Source: Homalodisca vitripennis (Eukaryota > Arthropoda > Insecta > Hemiptera > Cicadellidae). Taken from it: DNA of 64,000 nt. A program made the translations under genes and the position numbers. Shown piece by piece: positions 1-9,359 of the stretch (the stretch's first letter is position 1; each line of letters opens with the position of its first letter). The notes beneath the pieces were generated by a model. It made no database searches. It was given only the letters and a program-made list of their open reading frames with translations, and was not told where the DNA came from. The stretch spans positions 2,316,501-2,380,500 of the forward strand of contig NC_060207.1 of NCBI RefSeq assembly GCF_021130785.1, in the 5' to 3' direction.

Positions 1-620
1 AGTAAACCATAGACAAATCGCCCAGTATGATGATGTCATAACTTTCTATTGTTCCCACGGTTCCATATTGAGCCCTCCCCTCTTCTTGATCTACGTCAAC
101 GAAGTTGATTCATCTGCACACTATAAACAAGTCGCCAGTATGATAATGACATGACTCTCTATTTCAAGCGAAGTTCAAAAGGAGAACGCGAAATGTATTC
201 ATTGAACTCAATCATGCTATTTAGCATTGCAATGAACTGAATCTCAAAATAAATCCTAGCAAACCGTGTTAGTGACAAACGGACTCAAATTTTAGTTCTA
301 ATGTCGTGTCTGATGACAAAGTGCATTTGAATATACCTGAACTGAGATTTGACTTGGGATAGTCATGTAGACAGGGTTTGTTGTAAGTTACCGTCTGGCT
401 CATGAACACTTGCCTTCACAGACAGGAGTTTAAGTTGTCAGTATTGTGCCAAATTAAGTCAAAAGAGCTCCAATTCCCAAGGTTTTCAAAACTCGACTGA
501 AAACTGCGTTGATTACAAAAGCATTCACAGACAGTACAGACCGGGTTTTGTGGTTTCAGTGGGAGACCGCTGAATTGAAAGACGAACACATAGTGATGTT
601 GAACAATTTGAATGAATGAC
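1..620 (+). pseudogene. Degenerate non-LTR reverse transcriptase fragment
   Basis: The plus strand keeps traces of the RT palm: SPPLFLIYVNEVDSS near 70-120, the counterpart of the 'PILFLIYVND' block, followed by a broken 'QYADD' region. A second copy of the broken YADD region sits before it at 1-50, so the fragment is internally duplicated or rearranged. Its 3' part (about 390-530) resembles the end of the RT frame at 30690-31619, including the stretch around 'gcttgccttcacag'. Stops and indels break every frame. It is the same family as the RT at 30.7-31.6 kb but more decayed. No function is expected. Confidence 0.7.
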
Positions 621-2180
621 TATAAGTAAATATAGAAATTTACGTTTGAGAGGATCTAGATTGAATGATGATTTTATAGATTTGGTGATTTATTACAAAC
701 TACGACATTGAAAAAAGTGGATTATGCATATTCCTACTGATACTGCAGACTGGACATTCGTCCAGGCATTATCAACGTAGTTGTATGTCTATATGTTTGT
801 GTTTTATATGACTGAAGTAAAATACTTCTATTACTAAATATATATTTCGTAGTAAAGTTATAGTACGACCACTGGCCTGAAAAGGATAGGAAATTTAAAC
901 CATAACGAACATATTATCAGAACAAAGCAATTTACCCACTTTAAGATAGTTTTATATAAATGATGAAATAGTTGACAGCGCGTTATTTGTAGTGGGTTAA
1001 ACGTAAAGTTACAATGAATGATATAGTACAATATTTACTGACTTGGACATATAGAGACTCTATTTTAATACCTGAATACCCTTTTGTTATTGGTAACCTA
1101 TTGTAACACGTACAGAGTAAAAGAACATCATTTCACATTTAGGAACAATGGCTTGGACATGATTAAAAAGTTCGACTGAACAAAAGTTATTGTAATACCT
1201 GACAAACTGTAATAAACTATAGTAACTAACTGTAGCACTGACACTTTTCGACGTTAATACGTCAATATAATGTGTTAGAACTGCACGATTGGTATTATAG
1301 CAAGTAGTTATCTAGAGTAAACTGTAGTATATCTTAGAGTGTATAACTGGTATTTATCTTATCTTTAAAATGCCTTGTTCCTCTAGAAAACGTTTTAACA
1401 TGAAACTCCTGTATTAATTTGTAATAATAAATGAAAACTAAATATTTGTCACTTATATAAGCTATTCCAAATTAAATTGTTTCAATATCAATGTTAATAC
1501 AAAATTAGAACTCTGACCATGTTAATATCCTTCCTTTGCAAATTACTCTTTCGAACCCTTTTGTAGGCTATAACTGTAATAAATGCTATAGTGCAGGTAA
1601 CAAACGAGTTCCTTTCGAATTTTTTGAGGTAAATTGTGGTTTTACACATTATTTATATTTTATGGGAACCTTGTTTTCTGGCTTGTTCTAATTATATTTA
1701 AAGATAAATGTTTTTAAATGAAATTGGAGATTTACAATAATTTAAACAATTATCTGAGTATTTAGTTTTTAAATGTTAATTATATATTTGTGGTATATGA
1801 AACACATATGAAGAGTGACAAAAATCTGTAAAACGTTGACCATTCGTTCGTAATTACTCCCGAATATTTATATTCCAGGTAACAATAGGGGCCAAATTAT
1901 ATCAGGAATAAACCTCGTAAAAATAGCCGTGTGTCCACCAGATCGATGTCAGGATCAGTTAACTTATAACAAGCGTGTCTATTGTTGGTATTACTAAAAT
2001 ATACTACGCATTCTTAATACAAGGTAGTCGGGATTTTGGATTCACTTGAATGTAGAAGATATTTATAGTGCCGCTTAAAAATGTGTTTAAACACGAGTTC
2101 TATTAAGTAATTTTTTTTTGATATATTAATAACTTTATTATTGTCCTAGTGTAACACATTTACAGGAACATATAGTGTAT
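621..2180. other. Gene-free A/T-rich DNA
   Basis: No coding frame, RNA gene or clear repeat structure was recognised here on either strand. The composition matches the other intergenic parts of the window. Confidence 0.6.
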
Positions 2181-2250
2181 GGTAAGTGTGTTGGGAGCAG
2201 GGGACCACTTCGCTAATGAGTAAGACCACATTTACCTCAGTTGTACTTTG
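2181..2250. repeat. Dispersed repeat core A (inverted copy near 46485-46560)
   Basis: About 60 bp around 'gggagcaggggaccacttcg' reappear almost unchanged in reverse complement at about 46485-46560. Core B (2990-3170) also has an inverted partner, at 46065-46205, so both cores look like parts of one dispersed element. Confidence 0.75.
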
Positions 2251-2989
2251 TACTTAAGCACACAACATTATTTTAATATCTTTAAATACACTGAAACAGA
2301 ACGTGTATAAAATGTACCATAGGCAAATACATGTTACAGAATATCAACGTAAATATATTTTGAATTTGGATGTTTCTATTAATTAGTATTCTATTTATTG
2401 ACTATCTAACGAAATTTATCTTAGCATAAAATACATAGTTTATGTCAGAATTTGATTTAATTGAAAGTTTTGTTAACTTTTATTTATATAATAGACTCAA
2501 AATGTGACGATAAGTATGATTTATTATCCATTACAAACAAATTGTATATAGTAGAAAATTCTGAGTTAATTCCTAGCAGAATTATATCCGATTGTAATTT
2601 GTAATATTGGTTATACTGTTACGTTTGAGTAGGATAAAAGAACTATTTTATTTATTTTATTGTTGGCATAGTATAATATATAAAAGCAATACAAATTAAT
2701 AGGTAACTTTTACAATTAAAAACTGAGTATCCAACATGTTTTAGTTGAAATAAATATTAGCTTTTTCGTATTTAGCGGCAAAATGCCTTTTAACTTTAAA
2801 CACAGCATTTAAGTTTTTTTTATATTTTAATTTTCGTTTTTTTACGATGCTCTTGATTCAAGGAAGTTTTATTTATTAGTCTGTACGCCGCCTCTTTCGT
2901 TATATGTATAAAAACTAATTTTGAAGTGTCTTCAAAATAATTATAAAATAAACTGAACAATCAATGCTAGATTACTCTATATCTATCAG
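2251..2989. other. A/T-rich spacer between repeat cores A and B
   Basis: No gene is recognised. If cores A and B belong to one dispersed element, this is its diverged interior. It does not obviously align with the shorter interval between the partners near 46.2-46.5 kb. Confidence 0.5.
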
Positions 2990-3170
2990 TAAAGACAGAA
3001 ACACAAGATGACGGATGCCCTCAATCCACTGCTGAAGTGAACAAGCTAATGGCCTCCTGACAATAGAGCGGCTACACTCTCTTTGTGTGAGAGGCGATAA
3101 TTCAACCCCTTTACTAACATTCACTTTCAACAGTGCTATAGGATTCCTAGTGAGATTCATACTAGACATG
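2990..3170. repeat. Dispersed repeat core B (inverted copy near 46065-46205)
   Basis: About 135 bp match the reverse complement of 46065-46205 nearly base for base, including the segment around 'gagcggctacactctctttg'. The minus strand happens to be open for 65 codons. The partner copy breaks that frame with a stop, so coding is not supported. Confidence 0.8.
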
Positions 3171-3250
3171 CATTGTTGCTATTACGCTGACAAAACAATA
3201 TAATCATAAAATGGAAATGGGTTACTAATTCTTTAAATATAAAGTTACAT

Positions 3251-3281
<31 letters not shown>
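3251..3281. repeat. (TA)n tract flanking the virus-like element
   Basis: This TA/TG-rich tract lies immediately outside the left terminus. A similar TA tract lies immediately outside the right terminus (20593-20606). They may be target DNA shared by both sides, consistent with insertion into an AT microsatellite. Confidence 0.7.
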
Positions 3282-3282
<1 letters not shown>

Positions 3283-4100
3283 AGTAGATATGAATATGGG
3301 GGTTCTAGCGCACTTTTGGAGCGACTAAAAAATCAATGTAAATAGTGTGAAAAAACAATTTACTATACATTTCTAATAATAATAAATTTCGATCAATAAC
3401 TATGATAATTCTGTATTTAAGCTACTTTTCAGGACAATGTGTCAACATATAGCATTGAAATGGAATGTGGAATATATGTTGGCAATACTCGAGTGGACTT
3501 TTGTGTTGTGCAATGTTGGTATGAGGAAAAACTTAATACGCCTCTCTGTGCCAGCCATTGATGTAGTCAGTTGACTTCACTCCTTCTCCATTCTTTTCGT
3601 CATAAAGATTTCGTAAAATCAACTTTAATAGTATCCAAAATCTTTCAATACTATTTACTAATACAATTTAAATCTTCTATTCGAAAAGTTTCTACATTAT
3701 CAGCTGCTTCAAGACTCAGTGAAAGCAATCAACTGCTTATCCATAATGTTTGCTTTCAATATTCTTAAGCTGTTTTATGAAATATCTTTATTCTACCATA
3801 TTAATCATATTACATTCTTTTGCTTTAATTTTCTTTGTTCCAACAAATAATAAATGTAATTTATCTTCTTTATTCAATTCTTTAATCTTTTTCTCATCCA
3901 AAACATTCAATAATCTGTTCGGCAAGTGTACTTTACAATCTTCCAATTCTGCAATGATTGTAAACCCGAACTTATCTTTAATTTTCTCCAAATTCATGGT
4001 TTTATACTTCTTATTTTCTACTTATTCCAATAATGTCTTATAATATTTGAACTTTAAATCACCAACCTTATTCAACTCCTTTAAGAACTCCATTTACATA
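3283..4100. repeat. Left terminal inverted repeat (degenerate)
   Basis: The outer about 60 bp match the inverted right end, including 'agtagatatgaatatg' and 'gcgcacttttgg'. Similarity resumes at about 3768 ('taagctgtttt') and covers the small gene at 3788-4093. The left arm carries about 280 bp (roughly 3350-3765) with no counterpart on the right, so the arms have diverged by an indel or a sequence replacement. Confidence 0.85.
3788..4093 (-). pseudogene. Inverted-repeat gene, left copy, nonsense-broken (possible OB-fold protein)
   Basis: The reading frame runs from an ATG in the usual TAAATGG context at 4093 to a stop at 3788 (102 codons), but codon 24 (4022-4024) is TAA. Only the downstream part after an internal ATG (3997) is open. 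The readable core has the pattern KDKFGFTIIAELEDCKVHLP followed by a charged tail. The same gene is present inverted at the right end (20067-20376). Similar short proteins with a 'TKFG...VVLD...FLP' core recur in arthropod Mavericks. A single-stranded-DNA-binding or OB-like fold is a guess from the strand-rich pattern, not shown. Location in the terminal repeat suggests a two-copy, end-linked gene. Confidence 0.8.
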
Positions 4101-4158
4101 GATAATAATATCTTATTTTATTTCAATTAATTTTTCGAAGCCAGCTCACGAAGCAAGC

Positions 4159-4344
4159 TCACAAAACCTTGCAATTATGTTTTATGAAACAAATGGTATT
4201 CAAATGTGTTAATTTATTTCGAAATTTCTTAGGTTTAGGTCTTTCTAACAAAATTAAATTACAACCTCTACAAACTAAATATCTTTTATCGATAATTTCT
4301 CCTCTATTAGAACACTTGTAACAGTTGGCATTATACTCTTCCAT
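4159..4344 (-). CDS. Small zinc-ribbon protein
   Basis: A 61-residue frame starts in TTTAAATGG. Two CxxC knuckles are visible near the N-terminus: CYKC at about residues 8-11 and CRGC at about 26-29. A basic stretch follows (RPKPKKFRNK). This is a plausible zinc ribbon, but no named family was recognised. It is divergent from the 81-residue gene at 4369 with only 24 bp between start codons, so the two probably share a promoter. Because it is short, the C-terminal half could be non-native read-through. The start is well supported by the element-wide start motif. Confidence 0.6.
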   Translation of the reverse strand: MEEYNANCYKCSNRGEIIDKRYLVCRGCNLILLERPKPKKFRNKLTHLNTICFIKHNCKVL

Positions 4345-4368
4345 TTAAACAAAAAGATTTTTTTATAA
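4345..4368. promoter_or_regulatory. Divergent start-proximal promoter
   Basis: The 24 bp between two divergent ATGs carry TTTAAATG towards the left gene and TATAAATG towards the right gene, with an A/T-rich run between. This fits the TAAATGG rule seen at almost every gene of the element. Promoter activity is inferred from that pattern only. Confidence 0.5.
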
Positions 4369-4614
4369 ATGGAGATTATGGAACTAAGTCTGCCGAGATA
4401 TAAATTTTTCAGCGCAAATGTTTGTGTTTACATTTCTACAACAGAGATAAATAGAAATAATTTCATTCTATTGTACAAATATTTAGGATATTATGTGTAC
4501 GATTATAAAGATTATTACGGGAGAAATCGGGATTTTTCAGTGGCGAAAGAGTATATTTTTGAAGTTTTAGAAGGAATGAAAGAGAATAATATGAACATCA
4601 TCAATTATTGTTAA
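4369..4614 (+). CDS. Uncharacterised small protein of the virus-like element
   Basis: An 81-residue frame on the plus strand has its ATG in TATAAATGG, matching the other element genes. The protein is rich in Tyr and Asn, with a central YKYLGYYVYDYKDYYGRN segment. It has no signal peptide, no obvious membrane segment and no motif I recognise. It is one of few plus-strand genes in the element and is paired divergently with the zinc-ribbon gene at 4159-4344. Function unknown. Confidence 0.55.
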   Translation: MEIMELSLPRYKFFSANVCVYISTTEINRNNFILLYKYLGYYVYDYKDYYGRNRDFSVAKEYIFEVLEGMKENNMNIINYC

Positions 4615-5916
4615 AGACATACAAAATGAGTGTTGTTAGTGTGCGTGTTTTTGCGATATCTACTTAACTTCTAAGAAATTGGGAATGGGAGAAGAAGAAA
4701 GGTATCATATATTTTATTTCAATCAACTGTAGATTTGTGACGTCTGCTGTGAGCGTTTGTACCACTAACGCTTGACCTCGAATCTCATTTTATTGAAACA
4801 TGTGAGAGGCGTTTGTGTCACTAACGCTTGACCTTGCTTTGCACACGCCGTGTGTGGTACAAGGACAGTAGTGACACCAAACAATGACCTTGCTTTTCTC
4901 ACGCCGTGTGAGACAATGAAATCACTGTAAAAACACTTAATTCTGTATTACAAATGAACACTTTACATCACTATTTTCACACAATGTTTTATCACAGTTT
5001 AGAATGTCTACACAAATTCACAATCTTCTTGTAACGTCTTTCTTCGAGTCCCAAATATAAAAGTAACTTATAAAATATAATAACACTATGAATGGCAACG
5101 CCCAGTGGAACACTTCACTTCACTTTTAACAAGAAACACAGAACATCACACAATCTTCTTACTTCATATAAAGTCTATATCTTCTTTCTTCAACTTGCAA
5201 ATACATTAGAATCTTCTAATTGATGATATATCTTGTTAAATTTCGTTAAAATAGAGGAGGATCAAGCATGACTGACTATACGTGGCCAACGCCCATGATG
5301 AAAATTTTTTCCGTGCGATAAACGATTATGAATATCGAAGTTTTATCGATAATAAAAATCGATGGTTACAATCGATATTAGAACTGTTATAGTTTCCAAT
5401 GTATATTAAATAAGTGAATATCAATATTTATTTCAAACCTTGTTGTTAAAAAACCACTCAACCGATTTTAATGAAATTTGGTACACATATAGTAAATACT
5501 TAACTCTTTCGACTTAACTTATCCATAAGGGTGAAATCATCCCCTATTTCTTAATATTCAAAGAAAAATAAAAAATTTTATCGGAAAAATCTGAAACTTC
5601 AAAAACAAGCGAGTTCAACTTAAAATTTCATGAAAATAACAAAATTTTCAAAATCTACCCCAATCATCCCTTATCTTTAAACTCTTATATCTCGAGAACT
5701 ATTGGAGCTTTTTTGATGAAATTTGGTATATAGGATCAGTAAATATTAAAGTATTTTTTAAAATCACCACTTCCGGTCCATGACCTTGAAATAGTTTTTT
5801 TCCTAATATCATCCCTATTTTTCAAAATTTTTTAATGCAATTTAAAATGTAAACTTTTATCAATGTCTTTAACAATTCTGTAAAGTTTTAAAACTATCCG
5901 ACGAATAACGCGATTT
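4615..5916. other. 1.3-kb non-coding insert-like segment with internal repeats
   Basis: This is the longest gene-free stretch inside the element. Between 4740 and 4915 three related blocks repeat the motif 'cactaacgcttgacct' or 'caccaaacaatgacct', two of them followed by 'cacgccgtgtg'. Between about 5440 and 5890 two modules share 'atgaaatttggta' near 5473 and 5718, a phrase common in insect interspersed repeats. The segment may be a later non-autonomous insertion, or element regulatory DNA. No convincing coding frame was seen. Confidence 0.5.
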
Positions 5917-7110
5917 TTACTGAATTTCTCTAATATCGTTCTTAATCACATCATAGGCTAAAAATTTCTCAGAAACCACAACCACATAACAAATCGCGTT
6001 TGTAACAGCTTTTTGAAAATCCATATTGATAATTATATCGTTCTTTGAACCAGAAATATTTGTCAAACTCTTTGTTGTATCAATGACATAAATAGGTCTA
6101 TTCGCTAAAAATTCTTTAGGATTGTAATACATTTCCTTATTATTACAGTAAACTTTCTTAAAATCTTGATACATCTGATACATGATTCTGAAAAGACCTC
6201 CTGAAATGTTTAAATTTTGTAATTCATCTGGATAATAAGAACCGTTCAATTTTACTCTGATATTTTTTACATCCAAACTATCAAACTTTGAAGGATTTTT
6301 TTCTTGATTATTCTGTCTACCTGTTTGAAAACCTATAATAACGAACTTGGGATTGAAGATATTTCTATAAATGTTTGTAATATCGAACGAATAAGTTGTT
6401 CCGGAAATACCTTTTTGTTCAATACACTGCCAATCTAGAAAATTAAACATAATGTTTTGACTTTTTGTAATTTCATCAATCAACCTAATTTTACTCGTGG
6501 TTTTATAATCAATCATTGGAACTCTAATAAAAAAATCTGTAATTGTTATTTTTCCATCAACAGGCATAACATTTCCAGTTGCAGTCTTCAGAATCGCATC
6601 ATCGTCTTCTGCTCTTATAAAACTTAGATAAAATCCTCCTTTATAGATCGGAATAGTAACATTTTCAAAAAATCCTAATCCAAAATGAGATAAATTTCCA
6701 GCTGCTTCAAAAACACCAAATTTAAAATCTGATTCAAAGCCATTAGAAGTTTGAGAAATAACATCACTTTTTGAATACGAAATAGTTCCTTTAATAGTGC
6801 TTAATTGACCACAGTTTTCGACTTCTTCTATCAATTTATTGTGTTTTCTTACTTCAATCTTAGAAAATAAAAACGGTATAAAATTATCGATTAATCTAAC
6901 ATTATCAGTTCCAAGATATGCTTGACCATCTTGTTTTGTTAAAGTTCCAGAAATATAAAACTGGAAGTTAGACGAGCAAAAGTTATCTCCAAAATCAATA
7001 TTAAACTCAGTTCTTTTATTCGGTTCATTCAAATGTTGTTTACTAATTGGATAGAAATTTTTAAACTCCGCCCTTTCAATATCACTAGCATATTTTCTGT
7101 AGTCCGCCAT
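5917..7110 (-). CDS. Major capsid protein (double jelly-roll hexon)
   Basis: This 397-residue frame is full-length and uninterrupted. It starts in TTAAATGG. The length, the beta-rich pattern, the order of blocks (N-terminal FNIDFGDNF region, central YSFDITNIYRNIFNPKFVIIGFQTGRQ block, C-terminal 'NRPIYVIDT' block) and the position in the virion module match adintovirus/Maverick hexons, which form pseudo-hexameric capsomers. The identification is by family resemblance and context: double jelly-roll proteins lack short catalytic motifs. The central block with KLNGSYYPDE is the most characteristic piece. Partners would be the penton-like protein at 12147 and the packaging ATPase at 11444. No internal stop or frameshift is visible. 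Confidence 0.85.
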   Translation of the reverse strand: MADYRKYASDIERAEFKNFYPISKQHLNEPNKRTEFNIDFGDNFCSSNFQFYISGTLTKQDGQAYLGTDNVRLIDNFIPFLFSKIEVRKHNKLIEEVENCGQLSTIKGTISYSKSDVISQTSNGFESDFKFGVFEAAGNLSHFGLGFFENVTIPIYKGGFYLSFIRAEDDDAILKTATGNVMPVDGKITITDFFIRVPMIDYKTTSKIRLIDEITKSQNIMFNFLDWQCIEQKGISGTTYSFDITNIYRNIFNPKFVIIGFQTGRQNNQEKNPSKFDSLDVKNIRVKLNGSYYPDELQNLNISGGLFRIMYQMYQDFKKVYCNNKEMYYNPKEFLANRPIYVIDTTKSLTNISGSKNDIIINMDFQKAVTNAICYVVVVSEKFLAYDVIKNDIREIQ

Positions 7111-7231
7111 TTAATAAGAGAAAATTTAGAAATTTTAAACATCATGTATCATTTTTTCATCGATCTAATGTACGTTTTTATAAGAAAAGATATAAATTTT
7201 AGTAAAATAATTAAAAAGATTAGAGTCATTT

Positions 7232-7630
7232 TTAATGATCTACTTCGTCATATTCAGGATTCTCTTCCTTAAATTTTGCGATCTCGGTCACATATTTCAA
7301 TAAAATCTGCACAGGATAGTAACCGCTATCTATAATATTGTTCCAATCAACTGTATCTTTATTTTCATCCAAAAACTTTATACTCAAGTGTTGATAGAGA
7401 CAAAGAACAGACATATGATCTTTTAATTGATAATGTATATTTTCTTGAATGAACTCTGGGGACAGAGTTTGATATTTTGCAATGTTATACCAATTCAATT
7501 TGTTTACGTATAATCTCATCATATCTTCGGATAATTCATATTTTTGAGAAATGTCATCCCAATGTTCTTTTTTCAAATCTCTTTCGTGTTGCATTATAAA
7601 AAGATCGAAAGCACTGTAATGTCCCGCCAT
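7232..7630 (-). CDS. Helical repeat protein with 'W..I..Y..LS..FI' units
   Basis: The 132-residue protein consists of consecutive short helical units of about 20-25 residues. Examples are 'HWDDISQKYELSEDMMRLY', 'NWYNIAKYQTLSPEFIQEN' and 'LYQHLSIKFLDENKDTVDW'. Repeats of this pattern (Trp-Ile, then Leu-Ser-x-x-Phe-Ile) are frequent in phage and large DNA virus proteins of unknown role. The start is about 10 bp downstream of an AATAAATAG box rather than fused to it. The gene lies between the capsid gene and a broken zinc-ribbon gene in the late module. The acidic C-terminus reads EENPEYDEVDH. Function unknown; protein-protein interaction is a guess. Confidence 0.65.
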   Translation of the reverse strand: MAGHYSAFDLFIMQHERDLKKEHWDDISQKYELSEDMMRLYVNKLNWYNIAKYQTLSPEFIQENIHYQLKDHMSVLCLYQHLSIKFLDENKDTVDWNNIIDSGYYPVQILLKYVTEIAKFKEENPEYDEVDH

Positions 7631-7658
7631 CTCTATTTATTAAGAAAAAATTTCAAAA

Positions 7659-7802
7659 TCAAGTTTTTATAAATTGGCTCTTTTTAGCGTTACATTCAGC
7701 ACATTTTCCAGATATTCTCTTAACTCCGTTAATGTTTGCATAGTGTTTTATATCGTTTGTGGCAGTTTTCTCTTTACATCTCACACAATATATGAGCGCT
7801 AT
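7659..7802 (-). pseudogene. Zinc-ribbon (DUF5679-like) small gene with lost start codon
   Basis: The minus strand is open for 47 codons ending at a TGA (7659-7661). It encodes two CxxC knuckles, CVRC and CAEC, about 27 residues apart, and ends in KKSQFIK. It is clearly related to residues 7-48 of the integrase (C8, C11, C36, C39, then NKSKFIK). The expected start, in the usual TATATAAATG context, reads TATATAAATA: the ATG is now ATA at 7800-7802. There is no in-frame ATG upstream before a stop. Adintoviruses often carry such a stand-alone ribbon. Here it is either dead or uses a non-ATG start. Confidence 0.75.
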
Positions 7803-7816
7803 TTATATAAGGAAAA

Positions 7817-8950
7817 TTAGTCATCGTAACCACCTACTCCATTAAATCTGTTGTCGATGTTTTCAAAAGTTTTATCGACATCTTCTTTAAATTTATTAAA
7901 GTTTTCTTCTAGTTTATTTACTTTATCGAGATATAAATCGTTGTATTCAACGAGTTTATGATCAATATTCTCAAAAGTTTTTGTGGCATCTAAACTAAAC
8001 TTATCAAAAGACTGCTTATTTTTTATAACTTTTTCATTAATTTCGCCAAAGTTTTCTTCTAGTTTAATTAATTTATCATGAAGTAAAGATTGATTAGTAA
8101 CTACTCTTTCAAAAACTTCACCATTTTTTCTATCGGTTTCATTAAAACCCTCTTGAAATTTAGCGAAATTTTCCAGAAAGTTTGTTATTTTTCCATAAAG
8201 ATCGCCTTTATATAGATTTAAATTTTCCTCAAAATTTGTAAATTTTTCTTCACAATTTTCTATAGATCTTTTACTTCTTTCATCAAGTTTTTCATAGACT
8301 TCTGTTGTAAAATCTTTAACATGCTGTTTATGATTCTCATAATTTTGTTTTAGTTCATTAAACATTTTAATAGGATCTTCTAATTGAATCATTACAACAA
8401 CATCAAATGGATTAATTCCTTTACTAACACCGCTAATTCTTTTTCCTTTAAAATCTAAGGCATTTTTAACATTCGGATCATGTAAATCAACAATATCGAT
8501 GTTTTCTGATAATTTTAGAGGTTTTAAAATTTGTTCTTTAACAACAACATCATGTTTGTCAATACCAGGTCGAACACCGACAATTCTTTTCTTATTAGCC
8601 AAACTAACATAATTCTTTTCAACTTTGATCGCTTCAGTAATTTCATCAGCTTTTTCGATGTGAGACATTAAATTGGTAAATAATTTTTTTACACCATCAT
8701 CAACTTCTTTTTCCAATGTTTTTATTTTATCAGCAACTTCATTTGAACTCATGAAATTTGCAAGTTTGTTATCATATTCTGCTTTAAAATCTTCAATCTC
8801 GACAGCAAACATATCTGAATCTGGAAGGTTTTGTAATACATTTTCTAACTTGTTATCAAACTCATTTCTCAAACTATCAAAATTCAAACTATTATCTACA
8901 TTTTGAATAATTTGTGTTCCAAATACGTCAAAAATATTTTGTGAATCCAT
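7817..8950 (-). CDS. Coiled-coil, fibre-like virion protein
   Basis: The start is placed at 8950 (AATAAATATGG) rather than at an upstream ATG at 8977 that would overlap more of the protease gene; this gives 377 residues. Much of the protein is heptad-rich coiled coil, with many copies of 'KLEENF..F' and 'TFENIDHKL' type units towards the C-terminus. Two units in the middle, 'KKRIVGVRPGIDKHDVVVK' and 'GKRISGVSKGINPFDVVV', resemble the 'RI.NV..P...DAV.K' motif of phage and viral tail-fibre shafts. That and the position within the virion cluster suggest an elongated trimeric fibre or attachment protein (inference). It overlaps the end of the protease gene by 23 bp. Confidence 0.7.
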   Translation of the reverse strand: MDSQNIFDVFGTQIIQNVDNSLNFDSLRNEFDNKLENVLQNLPDSDMFAVEIEDFKAEYDNKLANFMSSNEVADKIKTLEKEVDDGVKKLFTNLMSHIEKADEITEAIKVEKNYVSLANKKRIVGVRPGIDKHDVVVKEQILKPLKLSENIDIVDLHDPNVKNALDFKGKRISGVSKGINPFDVVVMIQLEDPIKMFNELKQNYENHKQHVKDFTTEVYEKLDERSKRSIENCEEKFTNFEENLNLYKGDLYGKITNFLENFAKFQEGFNETDRKNGEVFERVVTNQSLLHDKLIKLEENFGEINEKVIKNKQSFDKFSLDATKTFENIDHKLVEYNDLYLDKVNKLEENFNKFKEDVDKTFENIDNRFNGVGGYDD

Positions 8951-9359
8951 ATTTATTAAGCAATAATTTGTTAACAACTTCTTTAAAATCTTTACCAGTA
9001 CTCAGTTCATTCAACACAAAAACACATAAATGACCACAAATTGGGGGATCTTTATAGTCTTGAATCTGAGAATCATTGTAGTAGACGCTTGATTTTTTCA
9101 AATATTTAATCAATTCTATAGGTGGTTTGTCCTCAATTCTTCCATACGAATCAAAATAATATGCATTCTTATCATTTTTATAATAACAAATCCAATGCGT
9201 TCCACTTCCCATAATCGAGTCTAAATTCACAATTCCACATTCAAATTTCTTAACTTTTTCAGGTAATGTATCTCTCATGAAGATTCCTCTAAAATGTTTA
9301 ATATTTTTGCAGATTTCTTCCAATTCCCCGAATGTTAAAGGTTCAAATTTTATTTTCAA
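8928..9359 (-). CDS. Adenain-like cysteine protease (maturation protease, family C5 type)
   Basis: The 143-residue frame has the adenain catalytic set in order: His55 in GTHW, Asp70 in YYFDSYG, Gln98 or Gln100 in SQIQ, and Cys108 in ICGH. Adenovirus protease is about 200 residues; adintovirus versions are shorter. Its expected role is cleavage of capsid precursor proteins during virion maturation. Oddly, no ATG lies at the expected start. The frame opens just after a TGA and the first possible initiator is TTG at 9357-9359. The first internal ATG (residue 28) would remove a conserved N-terminal part. The gene overlaps the upstream 149-residue gene by 17 bp, so translational coupling, a non-ATG start or a point mutation are all possible. 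Confidence 0.85.
   Translation of the reverse strand: MKIKFEPLTFGELEEICKNIKHFRGIFMRDTLPEKVKKFECGIVNLDSIMGSGTHWICYYKNDKNAYYFDSYGRIEDKPPIELIKYLKKSSVYYNDSQIQDYKDPPICGHLCVFVLNELSTGKDFKEVVNKLLLNKYGFTKYF

Noticed and set aside
2972..3169. 65-codon minus-strand frame over repeat core B
   Set aside because: The inverted copy near 46.1 kb has an in-frame stop and no start, so coding is not conserved.
8951..8977. Upstream ATG at 8977 as the start of the coiled-coil protein
   Set aside because: The ATG at 8950 has the AATAAATATGG context used by the element, and the upstream start lies deeper within the protease gene.
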